A DNA stretch of 52,819 nucleotides. Origin: Halobacteriales archaeon QS_4_66_20. Lineage in GTDB: Archaea > Halobacteriota > Halobacteria > Halobacteriales > Haloarculaceae. The DNA lies in contig PXRK01000047.1 in assembly GCA_003021015.1 (NCBI GenBank), forward strand, positions 1 to 52,819, read 5' to 3'. The position numbers were made by a program, and so were the translations under genes. The notes under the pieces are model-generated. The model was given only the letters and a program-made list of their open reading frames with translations, searched no databases and was not told the origin of the DNA. Positions 50,820 to 52,819 of the stretch are shown here, in pieces; position 1 is the stretch's first letter, and each line of letters begins with the position of its first letter.

Positions 50820-51011
50820 TTACGCGGGCGGTGCGGCGTTCTGCTTGCGCGTGACGTAGCCCGCAATCCGGTTGCGGACGCTCTTCGATTCGATGTTAGT
50901 CAGTTCCGCGACCAGTTCCTTGTTGTGCTCGAAGTCCGGTCCCCAGGCGTCCGGGTATCGTTCCATCAGTATGCGTCCCGTTTTCTTGACGTAGGCAGGT
51001 TTGATGGCCAT
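50820..51011 (-). CDS. rps17e: 30S ribosomal protein S17e
   Basis: A 63-residue archaeal/eukaryotic-type small-subunit protein. [19 protein letters not shown] starts the protein and [19 protein letters not shown] forms the conserved end. The length matches archaeal S17e. The longer upstream frame is not translated: ATG 51011 gives the family N-terminus. It diverges from alaX with 99 bases between starts. Confidence 0.95.
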   Translation of the reverse strand: MAIKPAYVKKTGRILMERYPDAWGPDFEHNKELVAELTNIESKSVRNRIAGYVTRKQNAAPPA

Positions 51012-51110
51012 CGTTGCCACCACGTAGCCGGAGGCCCCTCTAAAATGATTCGACTTGGGCCGTCCGGGTGTATACGCTTTTGCCCCCGGCGCAACAATGG
51101 GTGGATACGC

Positions 51111-51836
51111 ATGACAGAGCTGCTGTATCTCCCGGACGACGACCGGACGACGCAGTTCTCCGCGACGGTTGCGGAGGCGACCGACGAGTATCTCGTCCTC
51201 GACGGGACGTACTTCTACCCGGAGGGCGGCGGGCAGCCGGCGGACCGGGGCGTCATCGAGTGGGAGGGCGGCCGTGCGACCATCGGCGACGTCCGGAAGG
51301 ACCATGGCGACGTCCACCACCTGATCGAGTCGCTAGACGGCCAGCTTCCGGCGGCCGGCGATGCAGTCGAGGCGGAGATCGACGCCGAGCGACGGCAACG
51401 TCTCACCCGGATGCACACCGCTCAGCACGTCGTTTCACGCGTCGTCCTCGACGAGTACGGCACGACCACCGCCGGCAACCAGGTGTACCCCGACCGATCC
51501 CGGATCGACTTCGAGCCGGCGTCGTTCGACGAGGCCGACCTGCGCCGGATCGAGGAGCTGTCGAACGAGGCCATCGAGCAGGACCTCCGTGTGACAAAGG
51601 AGAACCGGCCACGGGACGCCGTCGAGCGCGAGGTCGACGAGGGACGGGCCCTGCTCGATCTGATCCCGGACTCGGTCGATCCCCTCAGGGTGGTCGAGAT
51701 CGAGGGGTTCGACATGTGTCCCTGCGGCGGCACGCACGTGAACAGCCTCGGCAAGGTCGGCCGGGTCCGGATCACCGACTGCTCCTCAAAGGGCGACCAG
51801 GTACAGCGAATCGAGTTCGAACTCTCGGAGCCGTGA
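51111..51836 (+). CDS. alaX: Alanyl-tRNA editing protein AlaX
   Basis: A 241-residue free-standing editing domain that hydrolyses mischarged Ser- or Gly-tRNA(Ala). The zinc ligands are in HTAQHV (HxxxH, about residues 103-108) and in CPCGGTHV (CxxxH, about 203-210). The GGGQPADRG segment near the start (about 39-47) is the N-terminal glycine-rich motif of the long AlaX type. ATG 51111 is chosen because the frame upstream runs antisense through rps17e. Confidence 0.92.
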   Translation: MTELLYLPDDDRTTQFSATVAEATDEYLVLDGTYFYPEGGGQPADRGVIEWEGGRATIGDVRKDHGDVHHLIESLDGQLPAAGDAVEAEIDAERRQRLTRMHTAQHVVSRVVLDEYGTTTAGNQVYPDRSRIDFEPASFDEADLRRIEELSNEAIEQDLRVTKENRPRDAVEREVDEGRALLDLIPDSVDPLRVVEIEGFDMCPCGGTHVNSLGKVGRVRITDCSSKGDQVQRIEFELSEP

Positions 51837-51862
51837 TCCTCGGGCAGTGCCCCCGCTATTCA

Positions 51863-52017
51863 TACTGACGGACGAAAATCCGCCGGATTTTCGCCCGCCA
51901 GTATTGAACGGGTGATTCCGCGTTGTTCGGGCCGCTCGTCACCGGACTGGCGTCCGGTTCCTCACGCCCCTCTGCCTCTATCAGTTGCCCGGACAATAGT
52001 TCACGTACGGCTGTATA
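51863..52017. mobile_element. 155-bp MITE-like element ending at the regulator's stop codon
   Basis: TCA on both sides (51860-51862 and 52018-52020), with left end TACTGACGGACG and right end CGTACGGCTGTATA, weakly inverted. The left 42 bases form a strong hairpin (ACGGACGAAAATCC / GGATTTTCGCCCG) that could also terminate alaX transcripts. Confidence 0.65.
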
Positions 52018-52608
52018 TCAGGCGCCCTCGCTCAACTCCTCGTACTGCTGGACGAAGTTGTCCCGACAGGAGGGACAGCAGAAGTGATAGGTGGTGCCGT
52101 CGAGGGTCTCCCGGGTCCCCTCGGCGGTGACGGAGTTGCCACACTCGACACACTCCAGGTCGAGTTCCGCCTGGCCGATGTTGGGCTGCCAGGCGGTGTC
52201 CGCGAGCAGCCCCACGTTGTAGTCGCTGACGAGATCTAGCGGGAGTGCCTCGGACAGCAGTTCGCCGACCTTGCCCTCGCCGGCGAACGCCGTACAGACG
52301 AGTCTGTCGTCGGCCGTCCGGAACACGTGGTCGACGAAATCCCGGGGAACGAGCTGTTCCTGAACATGCGTGCTCGATCCCGGCTCACAGTCGACAGTGA
52401 CGATGATCGGTTGACCCTCCTGCAGCAGCCGACGGTCGAGGTCGACTGTGAACCGGCGGAGCAGCCCCAGTTCCCGGAGGCGCTCGACGCGATCCGAGAC
52501 CGCCGGCGCCGAAAGCTCTACTTCGGACGCGATCTCGCGGTAGGGACGCCTGCCGTCCTCGAGCAAGAGCCTGAGTATCTCCCTGTCGGTGTCGTCGAGT
52601 CCGCGCAT
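52018..52608 (-). CDS. AsnC-type regulator with C-terminal TRASH metal-binding domain
   Basis: A 196-residue regulator. An AsnC-like HTH (about residues 4-52: DTDREILRLLLEDGRRPYREIA) is followed by an alpha/beta middle part and a TRASH domain with CVECGNS and FCCPSCRDNF (four Cys, about 153-185). In haloarchaea this type controls copper export ATPases and chaperones. No copper ATPase is inside the window; it may lie just beyond, or the protein may act on the cassette at 45.5-49.5 kb. The TGA stop is a MITE border triplet. Confidence 0.88.
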   Translation of the reverse strand: MRGLDDTDREILRLLLEDGRRPYREIASEVELSAPAVSDRVERLRELGLLRRFTVDLDRRLLQEGQPIIVTVDCEPGSSTHVQEQLVPRDFVDHVFRTADDRLVCTAFAGEGKVGELLSEALPLDLVSDYNVGLLADTAWQPNIGQAELDLECVECGNSVTAEGTRETLDGTTYHFCCPSCRDNFVQQYEELSEGA

Positions 52609-52721
52609 GAGGGAAGTATCGCGCGTCGATCAAAAGCAAGTTTCGACGGAGCGCAGGCGGCTTCGGATATACACCCGGACGTTATTTGCCTCAGTCATCT
52701 CGACACAACTCGGGACTGTCA

Positions 52722-52819
52722 TAGTGATTGTTGTGATTATTTTCGGAGTCGCATCGCATTCTCGGGAGTTTCACGGGCTGACACCGGAGTCTGATGGGTC
52801 GACAGCGGTAACGACTCAC
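52722..52819. mobile_element. MITE cut by the window end
   Basis: The left end TAGTGATTGTTGTGA after TCA (52719-52721) continues to the last base, which ends in CGACTCAC. The next bases should read AACAATCACTA, and a 109-bp copy would end at 52830. Confidence 0.75.

Noticed and set aside
50668-50859. 63-codon open frame upstream of rps17e on the other strand
   Set aside because: The first 35 residues are acidic and gene-like, but the end overlaps rps17e and no family is recognised. It could be a remnant, but evidence is too thin to list.
1-52819. CRISPR array, prophage or integrative element
   Set aside because: No regularly spaced repeats, no integrase, capsid, terminase or conjugation genes. 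The repeats found are dispersed MITEs.

Overview
The window is chromosomal DNA of a halophilic archaeon (class Halobacteria). The evidence is high GC with strong G/C third positions, very acidic predicted proteins, twin-arginine lipoprotein signals, TATA-like boxes about 27 to 30 bases before start codons with little or no leader, and archaeal marker genes: ribosomal protein S17e, an archaeal-type AspRS, archaeal IMP cyclohydrolase (PurO), PibD-type prepilin peptidase, MfnA, RibL and a Dim2-like KH protein. I see no rRNA, tRNA or CRISPR array.

Layout. 0.1-8.1 kb: a minus-strand run with a membrane-anchored DHH phosphoesterase, a YeeZ-like dehydrogenase, a DUF5791 gene and a type IV pilus-like export module (coiled-coil DUF7310, secretion ATPase, F-type membrane protein), then an enoyl-CoA hydratase. 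The export membrane protein and DUF5791 are both broken around an exact 99-bp direct repeat. 8.1-13.6 kb: a truncated lipoprotein gene, an SDR, small genes, folate genes (5-formyl-THF cyclo-ligase, dihydrofolate reductase) and a CinA-like protein. 13.6-26.7 kb: mostly housekeeping (aconitase, dUTPase, HD and EthD proteins, KH protein, Hsp20, a 7TM sensor kinase, prepilin peptidase, aldo/keto reductase, AspRS, an NAD kinase fused to an IMPase-like domain). 26.8-35.5 kb: a VapBC pair, PurO, a PH-domain membrane protein, an MFS carrier, SerA, and a second toxin-antitoxin locus with a truncated PIN toxin. 35.5-42.4 kb: MfnA, a small regulator, a phospholipase-D-like surface protein, an S1-DHH nuclease-like protein and RibL. 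42.4-45.4 kb: a divergent pair of a LOV-domain histidine kinase and a two-domain KaiC-like ATPase. 45.5-49.5 kb: an exported metal-handling cassette (SafE-like membrane protein, Dyp-peroxidase-like lipoprotein, P19-like lipoprotein, His-rich lipoprotein). 49.6-52.8 kb: a conserved hypothetical, S17e, AlaX, and an AsnC-TRASH metal-type regulator.

The most striking feature is a dense family of short non-coding mobile elements (MITEs), about 17 copies or remnants. Several are exactly 109 bp. Most are bounded by a 3-bp direct repeat of the form TNA, and in nine genes one border repeat is exactly the stop codon of the adjacent gene. Two elements carry a second element nested inside. This suggests that the elements target stop codons and rebuild them on insertion. 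The second highlight is the LOV kinase / KaiC-like pair, which looks like a light-input module.
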